A stretch of DNA of 51,290 nt from NCBI GenBank assembly GCA_018242105.1, contig JAFECP010000019.1, forward strand, positions 79,355 through 130,644, written 5' to 3'. Positions 43,526-50,975 of the stretch are shown in pieces. Each line of letters starts with the position of its first letter. Within the stretch, counting starts at the first letter, position 1. Position numbers and translations under genes: made by a program. The notes under the pieces were generated by a model. That model was given only the letters and a program-made list of their open reading frames with translations. It made no database searches and had not been told where the DNA came from. Source of the DNA: Pseudomonadota bacterium. GTDB taxonomy: Bacteria > Pseudomonadota > Alphaproteobacteria > Micropepsales > Micropepsaceae.

Positions 43526-44449
43526 CTATTGCACTCGGGCGATGAGCGCCTCGGCGAGGGCTTGTGGTGTTCGGCCTACAACGTCCAGAGGGCGGTGCTC
43601 CTGACGCAGGATACCGACGAGAAGGCACGCCGCGAAAAACCAGAACCACGAGTCGGACGGCAAGTTGAAGCCGCCGAGGATGGCCTGGATGCGATCTGAC
43701 AACGGCGGATATTCCGAGTTGCCCCACTGTGCCGCTGTCGGCGTGATAGCGTGGACGATGACTGCAGCCAGCGCCAGTCCCATAGCTCGCTTCTGACTGA
43801 CCTCTTCATAAGAGTGGTTATGGGCCTGCGCGTAAGCAGCCAGTTTGGCGGTCATGAAATCGCGGGCCCAGACATCGCATGCAAGCTCTTCCTCAGAGAG
43901 CGTGGGAGGCTGGGTCTTCTCGGCGAGGAGCTTCACATGACTGAATTCGTGAAGCAGCGCGAACGCGAGCGCGAGCGCGGTCAGGTCGAACGCCACCTTG
44001 TCTTGCGGATTAGGGAAACCATCGCGATCGGCCTGAGGCTGTGGGATGTCGGGGGGCCAGGCCATCTCGCGCGTTGAGGCAGCCGAGATCAGCGCGGCGG
44101 CGGCTGCCATGCGCTCTTTGTAGTCGCGCTCGAATGTCGTCAGCTTTTCGTCAATGTGCAGCGCTTGGTCGATCGTCACACCCAGTAGCATCGAAACCAC
44201 AAGCGCTGGCGAATACACCTCGATGGATCGCCAGGCGCTGAAGCCGAGAAGCCAGAAGAGGTCGATCGTCTTTGTGTCGAAGCGGATGCGATGCCGGTTT
44301 GCATTCATGGTTGTCCCGCCAGCGCTTGCGGCGACGTCCACTGCAGGCGCGTACTTCCTCCAGAGCGAGCTGATATCGTCGGCTCGTTCGGGCACAGCGC
44401 CACGGAGCAGGTGGAGAACGATTGTTCGGTTGTTGGGCTCATCCGTCAC
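43526..44449 (-). CDS. Lit-like (peptidase U49) metallopeptidase
   Basis: A 307-residue protein with HEXXH at H167-E-F-S-H171, then EEELACDVWARDFM, which fits the third zinc ligand. Size and layout resemble the phage-exclusion protein Lit of E. coli (297 residues), which cuts EF-Tu when phage T4 Gol peptide appears. A hydrophobic segment near the C-terminus (DSWFWFFAACLLVGIL) is also visible. Whether it targets EF-Tu cannot be told. It sits between a ParB-like gene (99 bp upstream) and the DUF3800 gene, all on the minus strand, suggesting one unit. Confidence 0.7.
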   Translation of the reverse strand: MTDEPNNRTIVLHLLRGAVPERADDISSLWRKYAPAVDVAASAGGTTMNANRHRIRFDTKTIDLFWLLGFSAWRSIEVYSPALVVSMLLGVTIDQALHIDEKLTTFERDYKERMAAAAALISAASTREMAWPPDIPQPQADRDGFPNPQDKVAFDLTALALAFALLHEFSHVKLLAEKTQPPTLSEEELACDVWARDFMTAKLAAYAQAHNHSYEEVSQKRAMGLALAAVIVHAITPTAAQWGNSEYPPLSDRIQAILGGFNLPSDSWFWFFAACLLVGILRQEHRPLDVVGRTPQALAEALIARVQ

Positions 44450-44548
44450 ACGATCTATCCTTTCGAACGGGTGAACGCGGCGTCACGCCCCGCTCGGGCA
44501 GGCGTCGCGCGGGACGACGACCATGGTGAGCACCCCGGCGTGACATCT

Positions 44549-45400
44549 TCAGTCATCGACGCGCGCCAGCGCGCGCCAAAAGGACATCACGGCATTGCGC
44601 AATATGGCTGATGTCGGCGCTCCTACGCCAGTGCGGAGCGTGGCGGACTTCACGAGGTCCGAGAACTCGGATTCCGACAGTCGCCCCTGAACAATGTCAT
44701 TGACCAATTGGCACCCGGAGACTGCGCCGCAACGACGTATGTCGAAAACGCCTTCCTGGGCCTCCTCCACCAGGTCATTGAGACGTCCGAGGCTCCCGTC
44801 GCAACGCTTGAGGATCTCCTCCTGGACGCGTTGCGTGAAGCCGGAAATCTCGTTGTAGGCCAGAACAGCCTCCTCTCCCGAAAAGGTCGAGGCCAACCGA
44901 GACAGAGCACTGATTCCCGAGGGTCCATCTGCGGTGCCGATCCGATCCTGGAGGACGGTTGGCAATTCTAGGAGTTTCAGGTAGCGGCGGATCGTCGGGA
45001 CCGAGCAGGCCGATTCCTTGGCAACCGATTCGTATGATCCATACTTGGCAAGGAGCGCTTGAAGCGCCTTGGCCTTGTCGATCGGGTGCATATCGGCCCG
45101 ATGGACATTCTCGATCAACGACAGGCTAATCGCATCAGCGTCGCTCAACCCTTCCTTGATCAAGCAAGGAACGGGGTCGAGGGGGACGAGCTTACAGGCG
45201 AGATAGCGTCTCTGGCCGACCAGGATCTCGAACCGCCCGTCCGTTAGCGGGCGAACTGTGAGCGGCGAGAGCAGACCCTTTTGCCGAATGCTGGCGGCAA
45301 GCTCCTCGACATTCGAATCATCCTGCCCGGCGTCCAGCGCTTTTCGGACATTCAGGGCCGAGACGACAAGCCGGGCCAAGGGAACGGGCGTGGTGTGCAT
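44549..45400 (-). CDS. ParB/RepB-like protein, second copy type
   Basis: A 283-residue protein closer to classic ParB than the one at 34080: NVEELAASIRQKGLLSPLTV, RFEILVGQRRYLACKL (GxRR patch as GQRR), LIENVHRADMHPIDKAKALQ and an HTH (SYESVAKESACSVPTIRRYL). No ParA partner or origin is present. It may act as a regulator of the following Lit-like and DUF3800 genes. Divergent from the unknown gene at 45486, with 85 bp between. Confidence 0.82.
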   Translation of the reverse strand: MHTTPVPLARLVVSALNVRKALDAGQDDSNVEELAASIRQKGLLSPLTVRPLTDGRFEILVGQRRYLACKLVPLDPVPCLIKEGLSDADAISLSLIENVHRADMHPIDKAKALQALLAKYGSYESVAKESACSVPTIRRYLKLLELPTVLQDRIGTADGPSGISALSRLASTFSGEEAVLAYNEISGFTQRVQEEILKRCDGSLGRLNDLVEEAQEGVFDIRRCGAVSGCQLVNDIVQGRLSESEFSDLVKSATLRTGVGAPTSAILRNAVMSFWRALARVDD

Positions 45401-45485
45401 TTGCGACCTCCTTTGTTGGTGGTCCCCTCAAATATCAGGGCGATAGTGCTGGACTTTCGATTTCGATGGCGCTTGTAAATGACGG

Positions 45486-46436
45486 ATGTTCACCCTCGAA
45501 GACCTGACCGGCGCCATGGAGAGATCCGGCCGCCGCTTAACCCCGCGGACGGCCCGGAACTGGTGGACGGTCGGCCTTTTGCCCCACCCGCAGCGGACCG
45601 GACTTGGCCGAGGTCAAGGGACGGTCAGCTTCTGGCACGACCGGCGAGTGGTCACGCAAGCCGAGATTGCCCACGATCTACTCGGGAGAGGCGTCAGCTT
45701 GCGGGGGACCGCGGCAGGGCTCTGGCTGCTCGGTTTCCCGATGGCTTTGGAGACCGTCCGTGCCGCATTTGTTGACCAAGTAGCAGGCCATTATCGACGC
45801 GGCAGAGGACGATCACGCGATGGCCTCGAAGCTGGCCTATGGCAACACGTCGACCACTTCGTGAGGTCGGATGCGCGAGCGCGTGGTGGTTCTGCTGGAG
45901 ACGAGGAAGGTGTTGCGCTGCATGCGCTGACCGGCGAGCTACTCGAGCTTATATGCGGCGTGGGGGATAGCGCCCCAGAAGTTGGCGATTCCGCTCAGTG
46001 GTCTGTCGATATGGCGGCTGAGCTGCTCTTTCAAATCGAGGTCTTGAAACCTTTCACCCAGCGCTACGGAGCGGTCGAGTTTCCAGGCGTCCAAGCGGAG
46101 ACGGTTGAAGAGGTCGCGACTTGGATTCGTCAGACCGCGTCGCTGCGACGCCAGCATGAAGCAGTCACTCGCGCTCGGCGGCACGATTGGGTTCGCGCGC
46201 GCCGGCTCGTTCGTATCGCCATCGGACTTCTCGATCGCGCAGACGCCGCAGCGTCACCACAACAGCATGCAAGGAATCGGGCGTTATTCACGCGGCTCGC
46301 TGTCGGCTGGGCACGCTTGCTCTTCCCTATCCTGTTGGCCGTGGTGCGGGCGCCAGAGCAGCGCCGAATGGCGACCGATGCGTTGCTGGCCGCCGGAGCC
46401 ATCGTTCGGCGCCGTTCGCCTGTCTGCAATAATTAG
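45486..46436 (+). CDS. Unknown protein with MerR-like N-terminus
   Basis: A 316-residue protein I do not recognise. The first ~70 residues (FTLEDLTGAMERSGRRLTPR then TARNWWTVGLLPHP and TVSFWHDRRVVTQAEIAHDL) look like a MerR-type helix-turn-helix with a following wing. The rest is helical, and Arg-rich toward the end, with a hydrophobic stretch LLFPILLAVV. It is divergent from the ParB-like gene and lies upstream of the abiE pair, so a regulatory role over either is possible. Confidence 0.65.
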   Translation: MFTLEDLTGAMERSGRRLTPRTARNWWTVGLLPHPQRTGLGRGQGTVSFWHDRRVVTQAEIAHDLLGRGVSLRGTAAGLWLLGFPMALETVRAAFVDQVAGHYRRGRGRSRDGLEAGLWQHVDHFVRSDARARGGSAGDEEGVALHALTGELLELICGVGDSAPEVGDSAQWSVDMAAELLFQIEVLKPFTQRYGAVEFPGVQAETVEEVATWIRQTASLRRQHEAVTRARRHDWVRARRLVRIAIGLLDRADAAASPQQHARNRALFTRLAVGWARLLFPILLAVVRAPEQRRMATDALLAAGAIVRRRSPVCNN

Positions 46437-46497
46437 CATTTCCCGCGAATTGGCGGCTACAGAGCAATAGACTTCTCCAGCCGCTTCTGTTATCCTA

Positions 46498-46525
46498 TAT
46501 GCTAAAATTCGCACTTTATGCTAAA
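46498..46525. promoter_or_regulatory. Twin TATGCTAAA repeats at abiEi (element C)
   Basis: TATGCTAAA occurs at 46498-46506 and again at 46517-46525, 19 bp apart, the second copy running into the ATG at 46525. As in element B, tandem sites abut the antitoxin start; they are probably AbiEi binding sites. The sequence differs wholly from the element B operators. Confidence 0.6.
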
Positions 46526-47343
46526 TGTTGCATATGGAACAAGGCGCTCCCCGTCTCCCTCAAGGCCGTGCACAACTAGTCCGTGTCCTGTCTGCGGCGG
46601 GCGACGTGATCCACGTGGACGACGTTGCCAGCACTCTGCAACTCGACCGCACGGCGGCCGCCCAGCGCCTTTCGCGCTGGACCGAACAGGGTTGGCTGAG
46701 ACGCGTCGGTCGGGGAGCCTATGTCGCCGCTTCGATCGATACGATGGGATCCGATCGCGTCCTCGACGATCCCTGGGTGCTCGTCCCCGCGCTCTTCGCG
46801 CCAGCATATATCGGCGGACGCACAGCGGCCGAGCATTGGGATCTCACCGAGCAAATCTTCAAGGACATCGTGGTGATGACGGCTCAGGCTGTGCGTCAGA
46901 AGCGACAGGAGCGGCACGGCGCGCTGTTCTCGCTGAAGCACATCGATGAACGGAAGCTCTTCGGCACGAAGAGCGTCTGGCGCCATCAGACCCGCGTGCC
47001 CGTCTCCGACGTGCACCGCACGGTCATCGATATGCTGGACGACCCCGGGGTAGGCGGCGGCATCCAGCACGTAGCTGATTGCCTTGCCGCCTATCTGCGG
47101 CGCGGTGATCGCGACAATGCAAAGATCATCGAGTACGCGGTGCGTCTCGGCAACGGCGCCATCTTCAAGCGCCTCGGTTTTCTGGCCGAGCGCTTGCCCG
47201 AGGGAGCTGAGCTCGCCCGCCTTTGCGAGAATCATATGAGCGGCGGCCATGCGAAGCTCGACCCTGTCCAAGATGGGGCGCATGTGGTGACAAAGTGGCG
47301 GCTGCGCGTGCCCCAACGCTGGGCTCGCGAGGGAACGACATGA
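46525..47343 (+). CDS. abiEi: AbiEi-type antitoxin, element C
   Basis: A 272-residue antitoxin. N-terminal winged helix (DVIHVDDVASTLQLDRTAAA, then WLRRVGRGAYVAAS), then the AbiEi C-terminal domain (FAPAYIGGRTAAEHWDLTEQ, VPVSDVHRTVIDMLDDPGVG, GHAKLDPVQD). It binds its own promoter and neutralises the AbiEii toxin. It is only distantly like the element B antitoxin, so the two pairs arrived separately. The second ATG at 46534 is an alternative start. Its stop overlaps the toxin ATG (ATGA). Confidence 0.87.
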   Translation: MLHMEQGAPRLPQGRAQLVRVLSAAGDVIHVDDVASTLQLDRTAAAQRLSRWTEQGWLRRVGRGAYVAASIDTMGSDRVLDDPWVLVPALFAPAYIGGRTAAEHWDLTEQIFKDIVVMTAQAVRQKRQERHGALFSLKHIDERKLFGTKSVWRHQTRVPVSDVHRTVIDMLDDPGVGGGIQHVADCLAAYLRRGDRDNAKIIEYAVRLGNGAIFKRLGFLAERLPEGAELARLCENHMSGGHAKLDPVQDGAHVVTKWRLRVPQRWAREGTT

Positions 47344-48800
47344 TCGACAAGCGCGAAATCCTCGCGATCTCCCAGCAGACGTCCCTCACGCCACACGTCG
47401 TTGAGAAGGACTACGTCCTGGGATGGATGCTCGCGGGCATCTACGGGCATGAAGATCTCGCGGAAAGTTGGGTGTTCAAGGGCGGCACTTGTCTGAAGAA
47501 GTGTTTCTTCGAGACCTATCGCTTCTCCGAAGACCTCGACTTCACGCTTACAAAGCCGGAGCAGCTCGACGCCGATTTTTTGAAGAGAACATTTTCCGAA
47601 ATCGGCGAATGGATTTACGAACAGACTGGCATCGAGATTCCTGCCGACAAGCAGGAGTTCGATATGTACCAAAATCCGCGCGGACAAATCTCCTGCCAGG
47701 GCAAGATCAGCTACAAGGGGCCGGTCTCATCAACCCACGCTCTCCCGCGGGTCAAACTTGACCTGACAGCGGACGAGCGTGTCGTGCTATCGCCCGTTCA
47801 AGCACAGATTTTTCACCCATACAGCGACGCCCCAGAAGACGGCATCAACGTCCTGGCCTACGATTACATAGAGGCTTTCGCCGAAAAATTTCGTGCGCTC
47901 GCAGAACGGACGCGCCCGCGCGATCTCTACGACGTCGTCCATCTCTACAGGAACACCGACGCTCGTCCCGATCCGCAGCGCTTCATGGAAGTTCTGCGCG
48001 CCAAATGTGAATTCAAAGGCATCAGTGTTCCTCACATAGCGGACCTTGAGCCGCACCGCGCGGACCTGGAAGCCGGCTGGATCCACATGCTGGAGCATCA
48101 GCTTCCCGCGCTCCTGCCGGTGGCGACCTTCTGGGATGCACTCCCGGAAATCTTCGCCTGGCTCGAGGGTGCCGTCCCGCAGCCCCTTGCGGCAATGCCC
48201 ATCGGTGCCGGCGACACGCTCATCCGCGAGCGCCTGATCAGCTTGCCCGCCGGTGGGCGAGGGCAGAGTTTTGTCGAAATGATCCGCTTCGCGGCGGCCA
48301 ACCGCCTCCTCGTCGAAATCGACTATCGCGACAAGCAGGGCAACCGCTCAACGAGAGCGATCGAGGCCTACTCGCTCCGCCGCTCGCAGGCGGGAGACGT
48401 GTTGCTCATGGCCGTGCGTGCGGACAACGGCCAGCCGCGCAGCTATCTGGTCAACAGCATTCTTGGGGTCACGGCCACGCAGACGCCATTCTCGCCGCGA
48501 TATCCGATCGAACTCACGCCGTCTGGCCCCCAAACCATTCCGCAAACCGCGAGTTCCGGTTCGGGAGGTGTCTTCGGACTGGGCCGTTCGCCCATCATTC
48601 GGCGCTCGCCTGTACGCCGATCGACCCGAAGCACGAGCTTCGGGTCGGCAAGCGGCCCAACTTACGTTTTCAAATGCACCGTTTGTGGAAAGACCTTCAA
48701 TAAGAAGAACTACGATGCGACGTTGAACAAGCACAAGAACAGTCGGACGGGCTACGAATGTTTCGGCACATTCGGAACCTTCGTGAGAACAAAATACTAG
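47340..48800 (+). CDS. abiEii: AbiEii toxin fused to WYL and zinc-finger segments
   Basis: 486 residues from ATG 47340. Residues 1-~300 are an AbiEii nucleotidyltransferase: VEKDYVLGWMLAGI, FKGGTCLKKCFF (GGT 48-50), RFSEDLDFTL (Asp66, Asp68). Residues ~308-385 (VEMIRFAAANRLLVEIDYRD, RAIEAYSLRRSQAGDVLLMA) are a WYL-type ligand-sensing domain. A Ser/Arg-rich linker follows, then C446-x2-C449-x15-H465-x8-C474, a zinc-finger-like end. Ordinary AbiEii toxins stop after the first part. WYL domains bind nucleic acid or nucleotides in other defence regulators, so this version may be activated by a ligand. The frame extending upstream to 47223 lies inside abiEi and is rejected. Confidence 0.87.
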   Translation: MIDKREILAISQQTSLTPHVVEKDYVLGWMLAGIYGHEDLAESWVFKGGTCLKKCFFETYRFSEDLDFTLTKPEQLDADFLKRTFSEIGEWIYEQTGIEIPADKQEFDMYQNPRGQISCQGKISYKGPVSSTHALPRVKLDLTADERVVLSPVQAQIFHPYSDAPEDGINVLAYDYIEAFAEKFRALAERTRPRDLYDVVHLYRNTDARPDPQRFMEVLRAKCEFKGISVPHIADLEPHRADLEAGWIHMLEHQLPALLPVATFWDALPEIFAWLEGAVPQPLAAMPIGAGDTLIRERLISLPAGGRGQSFVEMIRFAAANRLLVEIDYRDKQGNRSTRAIEAYSLRRSQAGDVLLMAVRADNGQPRSYLVNSILGVTATQTPFSPRYPIELTPSGPQTIPQTASSGSGGVFGLGRSPIIRRSPVRRSTRSTSFGSASGPTYVFKCTVCGKTFNKKNYDATLNKHKNSRTGYECFGTFGTFVRTKY

Positions 48801-48869
48801 CGAACAGCGGCGGATGGTCGAAGAGAGTAGAAGCAGCAGCAACAACAAGGACTACACACCCGATCGCAA

Positions 48870-48892
48870 TTGTGCAGCAGGCTGTTGCACAA
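48870..48892. repeat. Palindrome related to the one at 33427
   Basis: TTGTGCAGCAG, one G, CTGTTGCACAA: 10 of 11 arm bases pair. It shares CAGGCTGTTGCAC with the palindrome of element B. It lies between convergent genes (toxin stop 48800, partner gene stop 48909), so it could serve as a two-way terminator, though no T run follows. Confidence 0.65.
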
Positions 48893-48908
48893 ACAGGCGC
48901 ACCAAAGC

Positions 48909-49412
48909 CTAGGGAAGCGGATATTTGAGGATCGACCGCGGCGGATGATTTGCCACCAAGACGGCAATCTCCCAACTGCCGGTAAAAGCAGCCGAACCAG
49001 GAAGGCGCCCTTCGACAACGGCGCCCGACTTTACATCGACGAAACACGGAAAATAGCGCTGAGGTGAAGGACCTCCGTTGGTACAGACGTAGACGTTCTC
49101 ATCCGCAACGGCGAGGCATACAGGCGTGCGGCTCGGGCCCGTGGGCGACCACGCAGCAGGATCCAGCGACGGCAAGATCGAGAAGCTTTTGCCGAAAGAC
49201 AGGACCGTCACTGGCTGCCAGGGAACGAGAAAGGACTCCGCGACATCCTGAATAAATGAGGGTCCGAGAAGGACCATAGTGCTTCGATCGCCGGTCGCCG
49301 GCTGCTGGGTTTTGAGCGCATAGAATGTCTGCTGCCCATCCATATAGATAAAGAGATCACCAGCCTCGAGCTGTTCAAATCGGGTGCTTTGGACAGCAGG
49401 AACGATCTCCAT
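48909..49412 (-). CDS. TIR-associated hypothetical protein
   Basis: 167 residues from ATG 49412 (MEIVPAVQSTRFEQLEAGDL); a longer frame to 49454 would overlap the TIR gene. A beta-rich protein (LFIYMDGQQTFYALKTQ, TVLSFGKSFSILPSL, TPVCLAVADENVYVCTNGG) without membrane segments. No family recognised. It starts 8 bp after the TIR gene stop, so the two are one operon and it is probably the partner or inhibitor of the TIR protein. Confidence 0.65.
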   Translation of the reverse strand: MEIVPAVQSTRFEQLEAGDLFIYMDGQQTFYALKTQQPATGDRSTMVLLGPSFIQDVAESFLVPWQPVTVLSFGKSFSILPSLDPAAWSPTGPSRTPVCLAVADENVYVCTNGGPSPQRYFPCFVDVKSGAVVEGRLPGSAAFTGSWEIAVLVANHPPRSILKYPLP

Positions 49413-49420
49413 TGCGCCAA

Positions 49421-50371
49421 CTACCTTTCGAGCGGCGCTACGAAGCGCCGCCACAGATAGTCCGCGGCTTGTTCCTGGCTCATCCGCTTCAAATCAAACT
49501 GTCTTTCAAGTTGGCCGAATCCCATCCCCATGAGCGAAGTCATATGCAACTCTCCTTGGGTGTCGGAGACCGACAGGATCTCGTTGCAGGCGTTGGACCC
49601 GTGATGCCACTGTCCTTCGGCATACGAAATGCCGTCGCTGTAATGCATGCCCCCTAGCCAAATTCGGCAACGGCATGCGCTCTTTCCATTCAAAAACACT
49701 TCCGCGACGAACTCCGTCGCGGTGTTCGGCTGAAAGTCGCATTCCACCGCGTCGCCGTGTTGCGCGAGCTGGTCGAGCGCCGTCTGAAAGTGAGTCTTGA
49801 TCGCTTCGAACGCTTGCCGGCTAAACCGCCGCCGGTCAGCGTCGGTCGGCGATCGCTTCAAGTTGGGAACGTAGGGTGCGGGACTCGCGCCACTGGTACT
49901 GGCCGGGCCGGGAAAGGCCTTATGCGGCCGATCATCTCCCATCCCCGGAAAGGACGGGCGTTGAGCAGGCTTCGCGCGCTTTGCGTTGAGCCCGTTCAGG
50001 AGCAGACCCTGCGCCGTGCTCTCGTCCTCCCCCACCAGGGAAATATGGACGACAGAGCTCAATAGCCCCGGAGGCTGACATTGCCGCACCATCACGGGCA
50101 CCAACTTGCGCTTCAGCCCCTGGGGATCCTGGGCGAACGAGGCGGCCCATTCAGGGGAGGCAAACTGAGATTTCAGGTAGTCGGGAGACAAAACCATGAT
50201 CGTACGGTCGGCTTCGCTCGCCGCTCTTTGCATTTCGAGGACAAAATTGCTGCCAGGCCGAAAGTCCCAAGCCTGAATGATGACCGTAAAGCCTTCCTCT
50301 TCAAGGACGAAGCCGATCCATTCGGCCCACGCCTTGTCGGCAGAGGTATAGCTTACGAAGAAGTCCGCCAT
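49421..50371 (-). CDS. TIR-domain protein
   Basis: 316 residues from ATG 50371; a TTG 12 bases upstream is an alternative. Residues 1-~130 are a TIR domain: DFFVSYTSADKAWAEWIGFV, GFTVIIQAWDFRPGSNFVLE (candidate catalytic Glu46) and IMVLSPDYLKSQFASPEWAA. Many bacterial TIR proteins cleave NAD+ to stop phage. A Pro-rich linker (~135-170) leads to a C-terminal beta/alpha domain (residues ~180-316) I cannot name, which would be the sensor. Likely a two-gene TIR system with the downstream gene. Confidence 0.85.
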   Translation of the reverse strand: MADFFVSYTSADKAWAEWIGFVLEEEGFTVIIQAWDFRPGSNFVLEMQRAASEADRTIMVLSPDYLKSQFASPEWAASFAQDPQGLKRKLVPVMVRQCQPPGLLSSVVHISLVGEDESTAQGLLLNGLNAKRAKPAQRPSFPGMGDDRPHKAFPGPASTSGASPAPYVPNLKRSPTDADRRRFSRQAFEAIKTHFQTALDQLAQHGDAVECDFQPNTATEFVAEVFLNGKSACRCRIWLGGMHYSDGISYAEGQWHHGSNACNEILSVSDTQGELHMTSLMGMGFGQLERQFDLKRMSQEQAADYLWRRFVAPLER

Positions 50372-50628
50372 GCACTGATCCAAATCTCAAGGCCGCGACT
50401 CCGCAGCGGGCCCTGTACAAATAGCAGGTTCACCCATTATCCATCCACCTGCTGACTCGAATGAACTCGAACCGAGGAGCTTACCGTGAACCCGGTCAGC
50501 CGGGGACGCTGCGAACCACGCGCAAGCCAGAGCACGGAATGGTGCTCTCGGAGCAAGGGGCCAGATGGTCGAGCATTGAGCAATTCGCCGATCTTTGAAG
50601 TTGTCCTCCTGCCAACTCGCGCTGCCCT

Positions 50629-50859
50629 ATGTCATCTCTATTTCTCACACCCGAAGAGGTCTACGAGCGTTATCGAGGGATGATCAGCCTGGGCACGTTG
50701 CGCAATTGGCGGATGATGAAAATCGGACCATCCTTTCTGAAGCTCGGACGTGCGGTTTTGTATCCTCTCTCGGAGCTGGAGGCTTGGGATCGAAAAAATC
50801 TCGTGATCTGTCGTGCTGCAAAGGTCTTGAGCGCGAAGGAACGAGAGGCAGCGGGATGA
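50629..50859 (+). CDS. HTH_17 excisionase-like protein of element C
   Basis: A 76-residue MerR-like winged-helix protein (LTPEEVYERYRGMISLGTLR, NWRMMKIGPSFLKLGRAVLY, LSELEAWDRKNLVICRAAKV) closely similar to the one near the right end of element B. Its stop codon lies within the arm-type site ATCACGAACCGTCA that starts at 50859, 107 bp before the crossover. Position by the element end, size and fold suggest a recombination directionality factor. The ~250 bp upstream (50384-50628) show no convincing gene. Confidence 0.85.
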   Translation: MSSLFLTPEEVYERYRGMISLGTLRNWRMMKIGPSFLKLGRAVLYPLSELEAWDRKNLVICRAAKVLSAKEREAAG

Positions 50860-50975
50860 TCACGAACCGTCAAGATCGACCGCCTCCAATCTCCGGCCCC
50901 ACTGGAATCAACGATTCTAGAAATAACAATAAAATCAGCATGATATGGATCAGAGTGGTTTGATCCACAATCACC
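50859..50975 (+). repeat. Right end of element C and junction with radC
   Basis: Arm-type site ATCACGAACCGTCAA (50859-50873), then the conserved right end (CATGATATGGATCAGAGTGG then TTTGATC) and the core CACAAT (50966-50971), after which radC resumes with CACCCCAGCGGGGACCCGAC. The spacing from arm site to core (107 bp) is the same as at the right end of element A. Confidence 0.85.

Larger units (their letters stand above)
33923..50965. mobile_element. Element C: radC-type island with Mokosh-like, AbiE and TIR cargo
   Basis: Third tandem element, ~17.0 kb, ending at the radC 3' fragment. Ends as in A and B. Cargo: ParB-like/DUF2130 pair, YjzC-like protein, pseudokinase-helicase plus PLD pair (Mokosh type I-like), ParB/Lit-like/DUF3800 run, an unknown protein, AbiE with a fused toxin, TIR protein and partner, and an HTH_17 protein by the right end. 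No recombinase gene. Confidence 0.8.

Noticed and set aside
34080-45400. Plasmid origin or partition locus, from two ParB-like genes
   Set aside because: No ParA, replication initiator or iteron array nearby. ParB-like proteins in islands often have other roles.
47223-47339. Longer N-terminus for the AbiEii-WYL toxin
   Set aside because: It lies wholly inside abiEi and the ATG at 47340 overlaps the antitoxin stop in the usual way.
48870-48892. Palindrome as a rho-independent terminator
   Set aside because: No T run on either side, and its twin at 33427 sits before a gene start, so an operator or repeat role is at least as likely.
50486-50683. Small ORF with a good ribosome site upstream of the HTH_17 gene
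   Set aside because: 65 codons of low-complexity Ser/Arg/Pro-rich sequence overlapping the real HTH_17 gene. No family likeness.
3962-50965. Tyrosine or serine integrase for the islands
   Set aside because: No protein in the 47 kb shows the R..HxxR..Y or serine-recombinase pattern. The only transposase belongs to the IS and has its own ends.
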